The notes under the pieces were generated by a model. The model saw only the letters and a list, made by a program, of their open reading frames with translations, made no database searches and had not been told where the DNA came from. From Alistipes sp. (GTDB taxonomy: Bacteria; Bacteroidota; Bacteroidia; Bacteroidales; Rikenellaceae), in contig JAFYOF010000018.1 in NCBI GenBank assembly GCA_017560305.1, positions 1 to 17,156 on the forward strand: a stretch of 17,156 nucleotides of DNA, given 5' to 3'. Of this stretch, positions 1 through 8,152 are shown in pieces (the stretch's first letter is position 1; each line of letters starts with the position of its first letter). Made by a program: the position numbers and the translations under genes.

Positions 1-1
1 C

Positions 2-430
2 TACAATGTACTGAAGGTGCGCAGTAACGGACGCATCATCCTTTGGATGGAGATTATCAAGAAGGGAATTATGACCATCATACTCGCCGTGACCATCCCG
101 ATGAGCGTGATGGCTATTGCGTGGGGTATGGTTGCCGCGTCAGCGTGCGAGATGGTGCTCAATGTGGGCGCCACGATGCGTTATGCGGGACTCTCCATTA
201 AGCGATTCATCCGCACACTCCTGCCTATCGTTTTGCTTACGCTTGTGATGTATGCAGCAACAGAGTGCGTGGGCATCTACACCCAGAATTGGAGTGTTGC
301 CCTGCGCCTTGCGACAAAGATTACAACGGGCATAACAATATATGCCGCAATAGGTTTCGCAGCACGAATGGAGGCATTTGGCGAAGTTTTAGCCATAGCC
401 CATCAGTTTGCAAATAAAATCAAGAGATAG
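2..430 (+). CDS. Polysaccharide/lipid-linked oligosaccharide flippase-like membrane protein, C-terminal part
   Basis: The open frame runs in from the left edge, so the N-terminus is missing; the GTG at 17 is an internal valine codon, not a start. About 142 residues remain. They show at least three hydrophobic segments (roughly residues 23-45, 74-88 and 105-118 of the visible part) and end in a basic tail (NKIKR). The visible beginning, with NVLKV...GRI...WMEIIKK, resembles the junction before the last helices of MOP-superfamily (Wzx/MATE-like) flippases, which move undecaprenyl-linked glycans across the inner membrane. This is recognition by overall pattern; no catalytic motif can be checked. 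It ends 2 bp before the convergent thiL stop codon, and nothing between them looks like a terminator. Another polytopic transporter remains possible. Confidence 0.6.
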   Translation, partial: YNVLKVRSNGRIILWMEIIKKGIMTIILAVTIPMSVMAIAWGMVAASACEMVLNVGATMRYAGLSIKRFIRTLLPIVLLTLVMYAATECVGIYTQNWSVALRLATKITTGITIYAAIGFAARMEAFGEVLAIAHQFANKIKR

Positions 431-432
431 AT

Positions 433-1374
433 TTAGAAGTGGCTGAAACCGCGCCACTGCGGAGTGATTTCCACCCCACTTTTCTTCCAGCAAATCTTCG
501 CTTCTTCGGACTCCGTAATTCGACCTACGGGGTAGATTTCCTTGTCGAAATGCTCACGAAAATCCTGCTTTAGTTGCTCTGCCGCCGACTCAGCAACGGT
601 AAAAAGCAACTTATAATCCTCACCGCCACACACGGCCGACTCAACATCGCCCTCAACGGCTGGGATAGTCTCCACATCCACCTCCGCACCGCAATGCGAA
701 AGTTTCAGTATGTGACAAAGGTCTGACGCCAATCCATCCGAAAGGTCCATCATTGCGTGCACCTCCTCGCGCGCGCCAAGCCATTCGCCCTCGGCTATCT
801 GCGCCACGGGGTTGCGGTGAATATCTGCCAGCGAAGTTGCGTACTCGCCACGCAAAATATCCTTTAAACCCAATGCCGACGCGCCCAACTTATCGCCAAC
901 GAAAATCACATCGCCAATCTGCGCCGCCGCTCTGCGCTTCACGCACTCGGCCTTGCCGCGACCAATAGCAACAACATTTATAGATATGCCACTCTTCGAT
1001 GATGTGGTATCACCGCCCACCAGCGCAACTTCGTGCTCGGCCGCCAACGAGTGAAAACCATCCAAAAACTCCTTCGCCCACTCATCGGTGGCATCCGATG
1101 GCAGAGCTAGAGAGAGCAAAGCAGCAACGGGCTTGACGCCCATCGCTGCCACATCGCTCAAATTAACGGTCAATGACTTTCGTCCCAACTCATAGGCAGA
1201 GGTCGCCGCACGCAGAAAGTGGACATCCTCCTGTAACATATCGGTGGTCATCACCAGCACCTCGCCACCACCAATGGGCAGCACCGTGCAGTCATCACCG
1301 ATTGACTCCCAGCCTCCTCGGTCAACATCGCCAAAGAGACTCACCACATAATCTATGAGTCCAAACTCCGTCAT
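433..1374 (-). CDS. thiL: Thiamine-monophosphate kinase ThiL
   Basis: Phosphorylates thiamine monophosphate to the cofactor thiamine pyrophosphate with ATP, in the cytoplasm. The 313-residue length suits the family. Family motifs appear in order: an acidic N-terminal metal/nucleotide motif GDDC (27-30), TTDML...DVHF (43-53), NLSDVAAMG (71-79), GGDTT (120-124), MDLSDGLASDL (209-219) and GGEDYKLLF (250-258). The second acidic residue pair and the SDGL and GGEDY motifs are the signatures of the PurM/ThiL fold. Its ATG lies 2 bp after the argH stop, so it is almost certainly the last cistron of the arginine operon. No other thiamine gene is in view. The link to arginine synthesis is positional only; tkt, a thiamine-pyrophosphate enzyme, is about 10 kb away but not in the operon. 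Confidence 0.93.
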   Translation of the reverse strand: MTEFGLIDYVVSLFGDVDRGGWESIGDDCTVLPIGGGEVLVMTTDMLQEDVHFLRAATSAYELGRKSLTVNLSDVAAMGVKPVAALLSLALPSDATDEWAKEFLDGFHSLAAEHEVALVGGDTTSSKSGISINVVAIGRGKAECVKRRAAAQIGDVIFVGDKLGASALGLKDILRGEYATSLADIHRNPVAQIAEGEWLGAREEVHAMMDLSDGLASDLCHILKLSHCGAEVDVETIPAVEGDVESAVCGGEDYKLLFTVAESAAEQLKQDFREHFDKEIYPVGRITESEEAKICWKKSGVEITPQWRGFSHF

Positions 1375-1376
1375 CG

Positions 1377-2705
1377 CTATTTCATCAACTCCTCCTCAGC
1401 CTTGAGTGCAGAGGCATAGTCAATCATATTTCGCTCGAACTTCGCGCGGATATTCTCCAGACAGAGGTTGCCGATACTACCCTCGTGGGTGTGGTGCAAC
1501 TCTCTTCCATCGTGCTCGTAGGTGCCGTTCTGCACGCGCATACCCACCTCGCGGTAAGCATCACGGAAAGGCACGCCATTCGCCACGGCGTCGTTCACAT
1601 CCTCCACGGTGAAGAGGTACTTGTAGATATCGTTAGCGAGAATATCGCGGTTAATCCACATCTGCTCGATGCCCGCCTTCGCCATACGCACCACATCGGT
1701 AATCTCCTTGAATGCAGGTACATAAATCTCCTTTGTAAGCTGCATATCGCGGAAGTAACCCGATGGGAGGTTTGTCGCGATGAGCGTCACCTCCATAGGC
1801 ATCGCCTGCATACGGTTACACTTTGCGCGAGTGAGCTCGAAGATATCTGGGTTCTTCTTGTGAGGCATAATGCTTGAGCCAGTGGTAAATGCATCTGGCA
1901 ACTTCACGAAGCCGAAGTTCGCACACGAATAGAGGCACACATCCTGCGCCAAGCGACCTACGGTTGCAGCGATGGCTGCGATGGCAGTCAGCACCACACG
2001 CTCGGTCTTACCGCGCTGCATCTGTGCATACATCGAGTTGTAAGCCAAATCCTCGAAGCCGAGCAACTTTGTGGTCATCGTGCGGTTCAATGGCACCGAT
2101 GAGCCGTAGCCTGCGCCCGAGCCAAGAGGGTTGGTATTCACCAACTTATACGCAGCATTGAGCATCAGCATATCATCAGCCAAAGCCTCGGCATAGGCGC
2201 TGAGCCACATACCAAATGACGATGGCATAGCCACCTGCTGGTGAGTGTAGCCAGGCATCAGGACATCCTTCCACTCCTCTGCCTTCTGCATCAATGTAGA
2301 GAACAACTCCTCGACACTCTGCTGCAGGGCGATAATCGCGCTACGCGAAAAGAGCTTGATATCGACCATCACCTGATCGTTGCGTGAACGACCCGTGTGG
2401 ATGCGCTTGCCTGCGTCACCGCACATCTCGGTGAGCATAAACTCCACCTGCGAGTGAACATCCTCAACGCCATCCTCGATGGTGAAATCGCCCGCCTGCA
2501 CCTGCTTGTAAATCTTCTTCAGACCCTGCTCCAACGCTACGCGGTCATCATCCGAGAGAAGACCGATTGAGTTAAGCATCTTCATATGTGCCATATTACC
2601 CAGCACATCAGCCTCCGCCAGAAACAAATCAAGTTCGCGGTCGCGACCCACTGTGAACTCCTCGACAAATGAGTCGGTAGAGTAACCTTTATCCCAAAGT
2701 TTCAT
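1377..2705 (-). CDS. argH: Argininosuccinate lyase
   Basis: Last step of arginine synthesis: splits argininosuccinate into arginine and fumarate. The protein has 442 residues, close to the usual 440-470, and belongs to the fumarase/aspartase superfamily. Visible motifs are HTGRSRNDQV (103-112), PGYTHQQVAMP (151-161, containing the histidine expected to act in catalysis), TNPLGSGAGYG (191-201) and the superfamily signature SSIMPHKKNPD (277-287) with the catalytic serine loop. The active enzyme is expected to be a cytosolic tetramer whose sites are built from three subunits. The start is ATG, 3 bp after the stop of the argE-like gene, and thiL follows 2 bp downstream, which indicates co-transcription and perhaps translational coupling. 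Confidence 0.97.
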   Translation of the reverse strand: MKLWDKGYSTDSFVEEFTVGRDRELDLFLAEADVLGNMAHMKMLNSIGLLSDDDRVALEQGLKKIYKQVQAGDFTIEDGVEDVHSQVEFMLTEMCGDAGKRIHTGRSRNDQVMVDIKLFSRSAIIALQQSVEELFSTLMQKAEEWKDVLMPGYTHQQVAMPSSFGMWLSAYAEALADDMLMLNAAYKLVNTNPLGSGAGYGSSVPLNRTMTTKLLGFEDLAYNSMYAQMQRGKTERVVLTAIAAIAATVGRLAQDVCLYSCANFGFVKLPDAFTTGSSIMPHKKNPDIFELTRAKCNRMQAMPMEVTLIATNLPSGYFRDMQLTKEIYVPAFKEITDVVRMAKAGIEQMWINRDILANDIYKYLFTVEDVNDAVANGVPFRDAYREVGMRVQNGTYEHDGRELHHTHEGSIGNLCLENIRAKFERNMIDYASALKAEEELMK

Positions 2706-2708
2706 ATC

Positions 2709-3767
2709 TTATTGTTTTTCAATTTTCAATCCATCCAACACACTGCAGTAAAGCCCGATAGCCTCCTCAATCTCACTCAGGAGGATATACTCGTCGGCAG
2801 TATGAGAACGCGCGCTGTCGCCAGGACCCAACTTCAGGGTCGTAAATGGCATAACCGCCTGATTTGACATCGTCGGCGAGCCGAAAGGCTTCTTACCCAT
2901 AGCCACCAAACGCTCCACGGCAGGGTGATTAAGCGCAATAGCAGAAGAGTTCAGATGCGTCGAGCGAGGCGTAACATCGCACTCCACGCTTTGACGAATC
3001 TCCTCAAGCAACTCCTCATTCTGATAGCACTCATTCACGCGCACATCCACCATAAACTTGCACTCCGCTGGCACAACATTGTGCTGCGTACCCGCATTCA
3101 CGCCCGTTACGGACATCTTCACCGCGCCAAGCATTGGCGACACTCGCTCAAACTGATGCGTGCGGAACCACTCAATATCCTTCAGCGCCTTGTAAATAGC
3201 ATTCACACCCTCCTCGCGTGCAGCGTGACCCGCCACGCCGTGTGCCACGCAGTCAAGCACCATCAAACCCTTCTCGGCAACGGCTGGTTGCAACGATGTA
3301 GGCTCGCCCACAATCGCAAAGTCAATCTCGCCCAACTCGGACAGGACTGCACGCACTCCATTCACACCAGTCACCTCCTCCTCGGCAGATGCAAGGAAGA
3401 TAAGGTTGTAAGGCTGCTCGCCCTTTGACAGACTAACAAACGCTGCCAACATCGAAACAAGGCTTCCGCCAGTATCGTTGCTACCCATGCCATACAATCT
3501 GTCGCCCTCCACCTCGGGGGTGAAAGGATCGCGCGTCCACTGCGAATTAGGCTTCACGGTGTCCAAATGTGCATCGAGCAGGATGGTAGGCTTTTCTGTA
3601 TCATACTTCCACGCCTGCGCCCACACATTGTTACCCTTGCGCTGTGGCTCAAACCCAAGAGCCTGCAACTGAGCCTCCATAATATCGGCAACAGCTGCCT
3701 CCTCGCGACTAATCGAGGGGGTGGAAATCAAACGCTTGAGCAGGGATATGGCTTGCTGTGTCTGCAT
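2709..3767 (-). CDS. argE: M20-family N-acyl-ornithine deacylase (ArgE/DapE-like)
   Basis: A 352-residue M20 metallopeptidase. Likely zinc ligands and catalytic residues are visible: H67 and D69 in LLDAHLDT, D98 in YGMGSNDTGG, a glutamate pair within AEEE (129-131), E155 in VGEPTS and H322 in ARSHTADEY. A central dimerisation-type insertion (about 172-285) carries GHAA and GTQHNVVP, as in ArgE, DapE and CPG2-like enzymes. The sequence alone does not separate acetylornithine, succinylornithine, acetylcitrulline or succinyl-diaminopimelate as substrate. The place between argB and argH, with 1 and 3 bp gaps, makes release of the acyl group in arginine synthesis by far the best reading. In Bacteroidota the substrate may be N-acetyl- or N-succinyl-citrulline rather than the ornithine derivative, because the transcarbamylase there acts on the acylated form. 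Confidence 0.88.
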   Translation of the reverse strand: MQTQQAISLLKRLISTPSISREEAAVADIMEAQLQALGFEPQRKGNNVWAQAWKYDTEKPTILLDAHLDTVKPNSQWTRDPFTPEVEGDRLYGMGSNDTGGSLVSMLAAFVSLSKGEQPYNLIFLASAEEEVTGVNGVRAVLSELGEIDFAIVGEPTSLQPAVAEKGLMVLDCVAHGVAGHAAREEGVNAIYKALKDIEWFRTHQFERVSPMLGAVKMSVTGVNAGTQHNVVPAECKFMVDVRVNECYQNEELLEEIRQSVECDVTPRSTHLNSSAIALNHPAVERLVAMGKKPFGSPTMSNQAVMPFTTLKLGPGDSARSHTADEYILLSEIEEAIGLYCSVLDGLKIEKQ

Positions 3768-3768
3768 A

Positions 3769-4530
3769 TTACTTCACTACAACTGTACCACCGGTCAGAG
3801 CCTCGGGTGCTGTGATGCGCACCGACTTAACGCCCGCCTCGATGGTCTTATAGGCATTATCAATCTTGGGAATCATTCCCGAATGTATCTTCTCTTCACG
3901 GCGCAACTCATCGTAGAGCGCAGGTGTGATTGTAGGGATGAGTGAGTTATCGTCATTCACATCAAGCAACACTCCTGGCTTGTCCAATGTGAACACCAAC
4001 TCAACCTCATACTTGCTCGCCAAGCCCGTAGCAACAGCCGAAGCCACGCTGTCGGCGTTGGTATTGAGCAACTCGCCCGTAGGAGCAAATGTGATAGGCG
4101 ACACAACCGGGATAGCGCCGTTGTCGAGCAGGAGCGCCAACACATCGGCATTCACCTCGTCAACATCGCCAACAAAGCCCCAATCGATATCCTTCACTGG
4201 TCGGCGGTGTGATTTCACCACAGCCATATCGCAACCCGACAGACCGCAGGCATTCACGCCACGCGCCTGCAATGCCGACACCACGCGCTTGTTAGCCAAG
4301 CCTGCATACGCCATCACAGCGATGTCGAGTGTAGCGGCATCGGTGATGCGACGACCCTCGTGCATCTTCACCTCAACGCCCAACTTTGTGGCGAGCTGTG
4401 AGCCCATAACGCCTCCTCCGTGTACCAAGACGAACGCCTCGCCGAGCGACGCCAAAGCGTCGCACAACGAAGCGAGAACATCTGCATTTTCAATCAGCTT
4501 ACCGCCAATCTTAATAACTTTTATCTTCAT
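3769..4530 (-). CDS. argB: N-acylglutamate kinase (acetylglutamate kinase family)
   Basis: Phosphorylates N-acylglutamate, the second step of arginine synthesis. Amino-acid-kinase family features are clear: KIGGKLI at 5-11 with the phosphate-binding lysines, VHGGG near residue 40, the NTNADSVA segment that binds substrate and catalytic aspartate region, and SGMIPK toward the C-terminus, whose lysine is typical of the family. I chose the ATG at 4530, giving 253 residues that begin MKIKVIKIGGK. The frame stays open upstream to 4611, but that extension overlaps argD and reads as a basic, unrelated peptide. The gene begins 13 bp after argD and ends 1 bp before argE. Whether the acyl group is acetyl or succinyl (used by some Bacteroides) cannot be read from the sequence. 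It lacks an obvious N-terminal helix of the kind that confers hexamerisation and arginine feedback, so control may rest on the first enzyme or on ArgR. Confidence 0.94.
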   Translation of the reverse strand: MKIKVIKIGGKLIENADVLASLCDALASLGEAFVLVHGGGVMGSQLATKLGVEVKMHEGRRITDAATLDIAVMAYAGLANKRVVSALQARGVNACGLSGCDMAVVKSHRRPVKDIDWGFVGDVDEVNADVLALLLDNGAIPVVSPITFAPTGELLNTNADSVASAVATGLASKYEVELVFTLDKPGVLLDVNDDNSLIPTITPALYDELRREEKIHSGMIPKIDNAYKTIEAGVKSVRITAPEALTGGTVVVK

Positions 4531-4543
4531 TGAAATAGAAATA

Positions 4544-5680
4544 TTACATACCCATCTCCTCGGCAGTGGCCTTGAACGCCTCAACGAAACGCTCAACCTC
4601 CTTCTCGCCAATCATCAACGGTGGCAACAGACGCAGAGTGTACTCACCACTCAAGCCTGTCATAATGTGATGCTTCTCACGCAACACCTTTCTGAAGGCT
4701 GCCTGTGGCACGCTCAAGTCGATACCAATCATCAAGCCACGGCCACGGATATCCTTGATTCCGCTCACGCCCTTGATGCCCTCGATAATCTTCTCACCCA
4801 TCTTGCGAGCATTCTCAACGAGGTTCTCCGCCTTGACTACATCCGCAACTGCGATGGCTGCTGCGCAAGCCAGGTGACTGCCGCCAAATGTTGTGCCGAG
4901 CATACCCTTCTTCGCAGGGATTGCAGGCGAAATCATCACTGCACCCACTGGGAAGCCGTTGGCGATACCCTTCGCCAAGGTGATGATGTCAGCCTTGACA
5001 TCCGACCACTGGTGAGCGAAGAACTTACCGCTGCGACCATAGCCCGCCTGAATCTCGTCGATGATGAGCATTGTGCCCGTAGTATCACACGCCTCGCGTG
5101 CCGCCTTAAGGAACTCATCCGACGCAACCTGAATACCACCCACGCCCTGAATAGGCTCGATGATAACGGCAGCATACTCGTTCGTTGCCAACTCCTTCTT
5201 CAAGGCCTCAACATCGTTCAACCCAACGAACGACACCTTGTCGGTGCAGTTCACTGGTGCCTGAATCTTTGGGTTATCGGTCACCGCAACTGCCATACTT
5301 GTACGGCCGTGGAATGCCGCCTTCATAGCCAACACGCGCTCGCGACCCGTTGTGAACGACGCCAACTTCAATGCGTTCTCGTTAGCCTCGGCACCGCTGT
5401 TGCAGAGGAACAACTCGTAATCGTCATAGCCCGACAACTCGCCCAACTTCTCCGCGAGCTCCACCTGCAATGAGTTAATCACGGCGTTAGAGTAGAAGCC
5501 AATCTTCGAGAGCTGGTCGGTAATCTTCTCAACATAGTGAGGATGCGAGTGACCAATCGAGATAACAGCGTGACCGCCATAAAAATCGAGGTACTCCTCG
5601 CCCTGCTTGTCCCACAAGTATGCGCCCGACGCCTTCACAGGCTCCATATCGAGCAGAGAATATACATCAAAAAGTTTCAT
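4544..5680 (-). CDS. argD: N-acylornithine aminotransferase
   Basis: PLP-dependent class-III aminotransferase that converts N-acylglutamate semialdehyde to N-acylornithine, with glutamate as amino donor. The 378 residues carry the family landmarks: YLDFYGGHAV (30-39), NSGAEANENALK (94-105, phosphate and PLP binding), AAFHGRT (121-127, the aromatic residue stacking on PLP), IIEPIQGVGG (173-182), IIDEIQAGYGRSG (206-218, with D208 expected to bind the pyridine nitrogen) and LAKGIANGFPVGA (235-247, K237 being the Schiff-base lysine). The start is ATG, 11 bp after the argC stop. The family also includes succinylornithine and ornithine aminotransferases, so the name rests on the neighbours as well as on the motifs. 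No truncation or odd composition was noticed. Confidence 0.93.
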   Translation of the reverse strand: MKLFDVYSLLDMEPVKASGAYLWDKQGEEYLDFYGGHAVISIGHSHPHYVEKITDQLSKIGFYSNAVINSLQVELAEKLGELSGYDDYELFLCNSGAEANENALKLASFTTGRERVLAMKAAFHGRTSMAVAVTDNPKIQAPVNCTDKVSFVGLNDVEALKKELATNEYAAVIIEPIQGVGGIQVASDEFLKAAREACDTTGTMLIIDEIQAGYGRSGKFFAHQWSDVKADIITLAKGIANGFPVGAVMISPAIPAKKGMLGTTFGGSHLACAAAIAVADVVKAENLVENARKMGEKIIEGIKGVSGIKDIRGRGLMIGIDLSVPQAAFRKVLREKHHIMTGLSGEYTLRLLPPLMIGEKEVERFVEAFKATAEEMGM

Positions 5681-5691
5681 AATACTTCTCT

Positions 5692-6654
5692 TTAGAAATA
5701 ACTTGCCTTGAGTCGCAGACCCTCCATCTCATCAAGACCGAACATCAGATTCATATTCTGAACAGCCTGACCCGAAGCGCCCTTCAAAAGGTTATCCACC
5801 ACAGAAGTGATCAACAGCTTGCGACCCTCCTTCTGCAATGAGAGGAAGCAGTAGTTGGTGTTCACCACCTGCTTCATATAGACTGGTTTGTCGCTCACGC
5901 AAACGAATGGATGCTCTGCGTAGTAGGTCTTGAAAATCTCAACAATCTTATCCAGATCCTCATCCAAGCGTACCACAACATCACTCATAATGCCTCGCGC
6001 GTGGCAACCACGAACTGGCACGAATGCGATGTCGGTAGTCTCCTTACCGCCCGCAGCCACTACTGTCTCGCCAATCTCGCCAAGGTGCTGGTGAGTGAAG
6101 ACCTTATAGTTCGAGAGGTTTGCGTTGCGGTTGCTGAAGTGAGTATCCTGCGTAGGCTTCTGACCTGCACCCGTAGAGCCTGTGATACCTGTCACTGTGA
6201 CATCCTCGGGCAAGATACCTGCCGCTGCCAATGGAATGAGGGCGAGGTTGATTGAGGTAGCGAAGCAACCAGGGTTAGCCACACAACGGCAGCCCTTAAT
6301 CTGCTCACGATTGAGCTCTGGCGCACCATAGATGAACTCGCCCGCATCCGCCTTCAAACGGAAATCGTTGCTAAGGTCGATAATCTTCACTGATGCTGGC
6401 ACTGAGTTCTCCTCCAGGAACTTGGCTGAGTTGCCGTGACCCATACAGATGAAGAGCACATCGATATCCTCGAAGTTGATGTTCGAGAATTTCAAATCGC
6501 TATAAATCAAATCGGTGTGCACCGAGTGGATAGGCTCGCCATCGTGCGAACCGCTCTGAATATACTTTAACTCTACGGCTGAATGATTAACAAGCAGGCG
6601 AATAAGTTCGCCTGCTGTGTAACCTGCGCCGCCTGCAATTGCGACTCTAATCAT
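5692..6654 (-). CDS. argC: N-acyl-gamma-glutamyl-phosphate reductase
   Basis: NADPH-dependent reductase making N-acylglutamate semialdehyde from the acyl phosphate produced by ArgB. The 320-residue length fits the short ArgC type. The N-terminal nucleotide-binding loop is GGAGYTAGEL (8-17); the catalytic cysteine is C130 in VANPGCFATS (125-134); SGSTGAGQK-like residues follow (159-166) and a histidine-containing FTHQHLGEI segment (186-194) is expected at the active site. The ATG at 6654 is preceded by an A-rich, Shine-Dalgarno-free leader typical of Bacteroidota. Upstream, between it and argG, lies a 266-bp gap with two long tandem repeats. I found no consensus promoter in the 50 bp before the gene, so it is probably expressed from the argG transcript passing through the repeats. 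Confidence 0.95.
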   Translation of the reverse strand: MIRVAIAGGAGYTAGELIRLLVNHSAVELKYIQSGSHDGEPIHSVHTDLIYSDLKFSNINFEDIDVLFICMGHGNSAKFLEENSVPASVKIIDLSNDFRLKADAGEFIYGAPELNREQIKGCRCVANPGCFATSINLALIPLAAAGILPEDVTVTGITGSTGAGQKPTQDTHFSNRNANLSNYKVFTHQHLGEIGETVVAAGGKETTDIAFVPVRGCHARGIMSDVVVRLDEDLDKIVEIFKTYYAEHPFVCVSDKPVYMKQVVNTNYCFLSLQKEGRKLLITSVVDNLLKGASGQAVQNMNLMFGLDEMEGLRLKASYF

Positions 6655-6691
6655 TATATTTTGTTTTTGTTTTTAGTTCACTCCTTTCCGA

Positions 6692-6906
6692 GTGTTCTGT
6701 TAAAAAAAGGAATTTCAAGGCACGCGAAGCCCGATAAACCGCAGTTTACTTGAGGTAAATGAGGATTTCGAGGACGAGCGTAACGCTGAAATTACTTTGT
6801 ATGTGTTCAGTTTAAAAGAGGAATTTTTAGGCACGCGAAGCCCGAAAAACCGCAGTTTACTTAAGGTAAATAAGGATTTCGAGGACGAGCGTAACGCGGA
6901 AATTAC
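6692..6906. repeat. Two tandem, imperfectly palindromic 104-bp repeats in the argG-argC gap
   Basis: Copy 1 is 6692-6795 and copy 2 is 6803-6906, offset by exactly 111 bp with 7 bp between. The conserved 87-bp cores (6709-6795 and 6820-6906) differ at six positions by my hand alignment, about 93% identical; the 17 bp before each core are also alike. Each core is an imperfect palindrome. In copy 1, GGAATTTC (6709-6716) faces GAAATTAC (6788-6795) with one mismatch, and TTTAC (6745-6749) faces GTAAA (6755-6759). Both pairs are centred on 6752, with partly complementary sequence between them. The cores lie inside the presumed arg transcript and would form long hairpins in RNA. Neither strand reads as a continuous protein across both copies. 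They resemble a dispersed intergenic repeat of the REP/BIME kind, but identity with a known family is not established here. Confidence 0.85.
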
Positions 6907-6920
6907 CTTTTAAACCAACA

Positions 6921-8111
6921 CTACTCCTCGTCTGGATTTACCGCGTGATAAATCTTCAAAGGCATCGATGCAATCTTGGTGAAGCCCTTAACATCGTCAG
7001 CAGTCCAGGCGTTGTTCATCTCGCCGTACTCTGCGAACTTGGCATTCATCAGGTCGTGTGCTGACTCGATACCAACCAAAGTGAATGTGTAAGGACGGAG
7101 TGTGATGAACACCTTACCCGATACATTGCGCTGGCTGTTCTCCAAGAACTTCTCGATGTCGCGCATCACAGGCTCAGAATACATCGCCTCGTGCATAAAC
7201 ATACCGTACCAAGTACCGAGCTGGTCCTTCCAGTACTGCTGCCACTTTGTGAGGGTGTGCTTCTCCAAGAGCTCGTGAGCCTTGATGATAAGCATAGGAG
7301 CCGCAGCCTCGAAGCCTACACGGCCCTTGATACCTACGATAGTGTCACCAACATGAGTGTCGCGACCGATAGCCCAAGCCGAGCCAATCTCCTCCAACTT
7401 GTTGATTGCTGCAACGCCTGACAAAGCCTCGCCATTAACGCCAACAACCTCACCGTTCTTGAACTCAATCTCCAAAGACTCTGTGCCCTCCTTCTTGAGC
7501 TGTGAAGGATAAGCTGTGTCTGGAAGGTTTGTAGCCGAGCAGAGAGTCTCCTTGCCGCCTACTGATGTACCCCAAACACCCTTGTTGATAGAGTACTCCA
7601 TCTTTGTGAAGTCAGCCTCGAAACCACCCTCCTTGAGGTAGTTGATCTCGTACTCACGAGTGAGCTTCATATCGCGTGTAGGGGTGATAATCTCAACCTG
7701 TGGAGCGAACACCTCGAAAGTAAGGTCGAAACGCACCTGGTCGTTACCAGCACCTGTTGAGCCGTGAGCGATAGCGTCTGCGCCGATTGAGTTAGCGTAG
7801 TTTACGATTGCCAAAGCCTGGAATGTACGCTCCGAGCTAACTGAGATAGGATATGTCTTGTTACGCAACACATTACCCATCACCATATACTTGATACACT
7901 TGCCGTAGTAGTCACCGGTAACATCGATGTTGATGTGCGACTTTGCGCCCAAAGCGTAGGCACGCTCCTCAACAGCCTTCAACTCCTCGGCTGAGAAACC
8001 GCCTGTGTTTGCCAATGCAGTGTGCACCTCGTAACCCAACTCCTTGGTGAGATACATCACGCAGAATGAGGTATCGAGACCTCCACTGTAAGCCAATACA
8101 ACTTTTTTCAT
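6921..8111 (-). CDS. argG: Argininosuccinate synthase
   Basis: ATP-dependent condensation of citrulline and aspartate to argininosuccinate, the penultimate step of arginine synthesis. The 396 residues match the family. The N-type ATP pyrophosphatase loop AYSGGLDTS is at 7-15, and the family signature HGSTGAGNDQVRFD at 116-129 contributes citrulline, aspartate and ATP contacts. SINKGVWGTS and other conserved segments follow. The start is ATG, with the conserved KKVVLAYSGG beginning at residue 2. It follows the GNAT gene by 41 bp. After its stop comes the tandem repeat region and then argC. The early position in the operon, before the ornithine-forming genes, matches an arrangement seen in other Bacteroidales as far as I recall. 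Confidence 0.97.
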   Translation of the reverse strand: MKKVVLAYSGGLDTSFCVMYLTKELGYEVHTALANTGGFSAEELKAVEERAYALGAKSHINIDVTGDYYGKCIKYMVMGNVLRNKTYPISVSSERTFQALAIVNYANSIGADAIAHGSTGAGNDQVRFDLTFEVFAPQVEIITPTRDMKLTREYEINYLKEGGFEADFTKMEYSINKGVWGTSVGGKETLCSATNLPDTAYPSQLKKEGTESLEIEFKNGEVVGVNGEALSGVAAINKLEEIGSAWAIGRDTHVGDTIVGIKGRVGFEAAAPMLIIKAHELLEKHTLTKWQQYWKDQLGTWYGMFMHEAMYSEPVMRDIEKFLENSQRNVSGKVFITLRPYTFTLVGIESAHDLMNAKFAEYGEMNNAWTADDVKGFTKIASMPLKIYHAVNPDEE

Positions 8112-8152
8112 ATCTATTTTCGTTTTATTATTTTTCTACAATCAAGGTTTGA

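Noticed and set aside
4531..4611. A 27-residue N-terminal extension of ArgB overlapping argD
   Set aside because: The added peptide is arginine-rich, in a shadow frame of argD, and the family start MKIKVIKIGGK fits the ATG at 4530.
3926..5473. A 515-codon open frame on the plus strand opposite argB and argD
   Set aside because: It lies antisense to two genes with intact motifs, its product is low-complexity and unlike any family I know, and shadow frames of this size are common opposite well-biased coding sequence.
6692..6906. The two repeats as the start of a CRISPR array
   Set aside because: Units are 104 bp with a 7-bp spacer, far from the 25-40 bp repeats and similar-sized unique spacers of CRISPR, and no cas genes are present.
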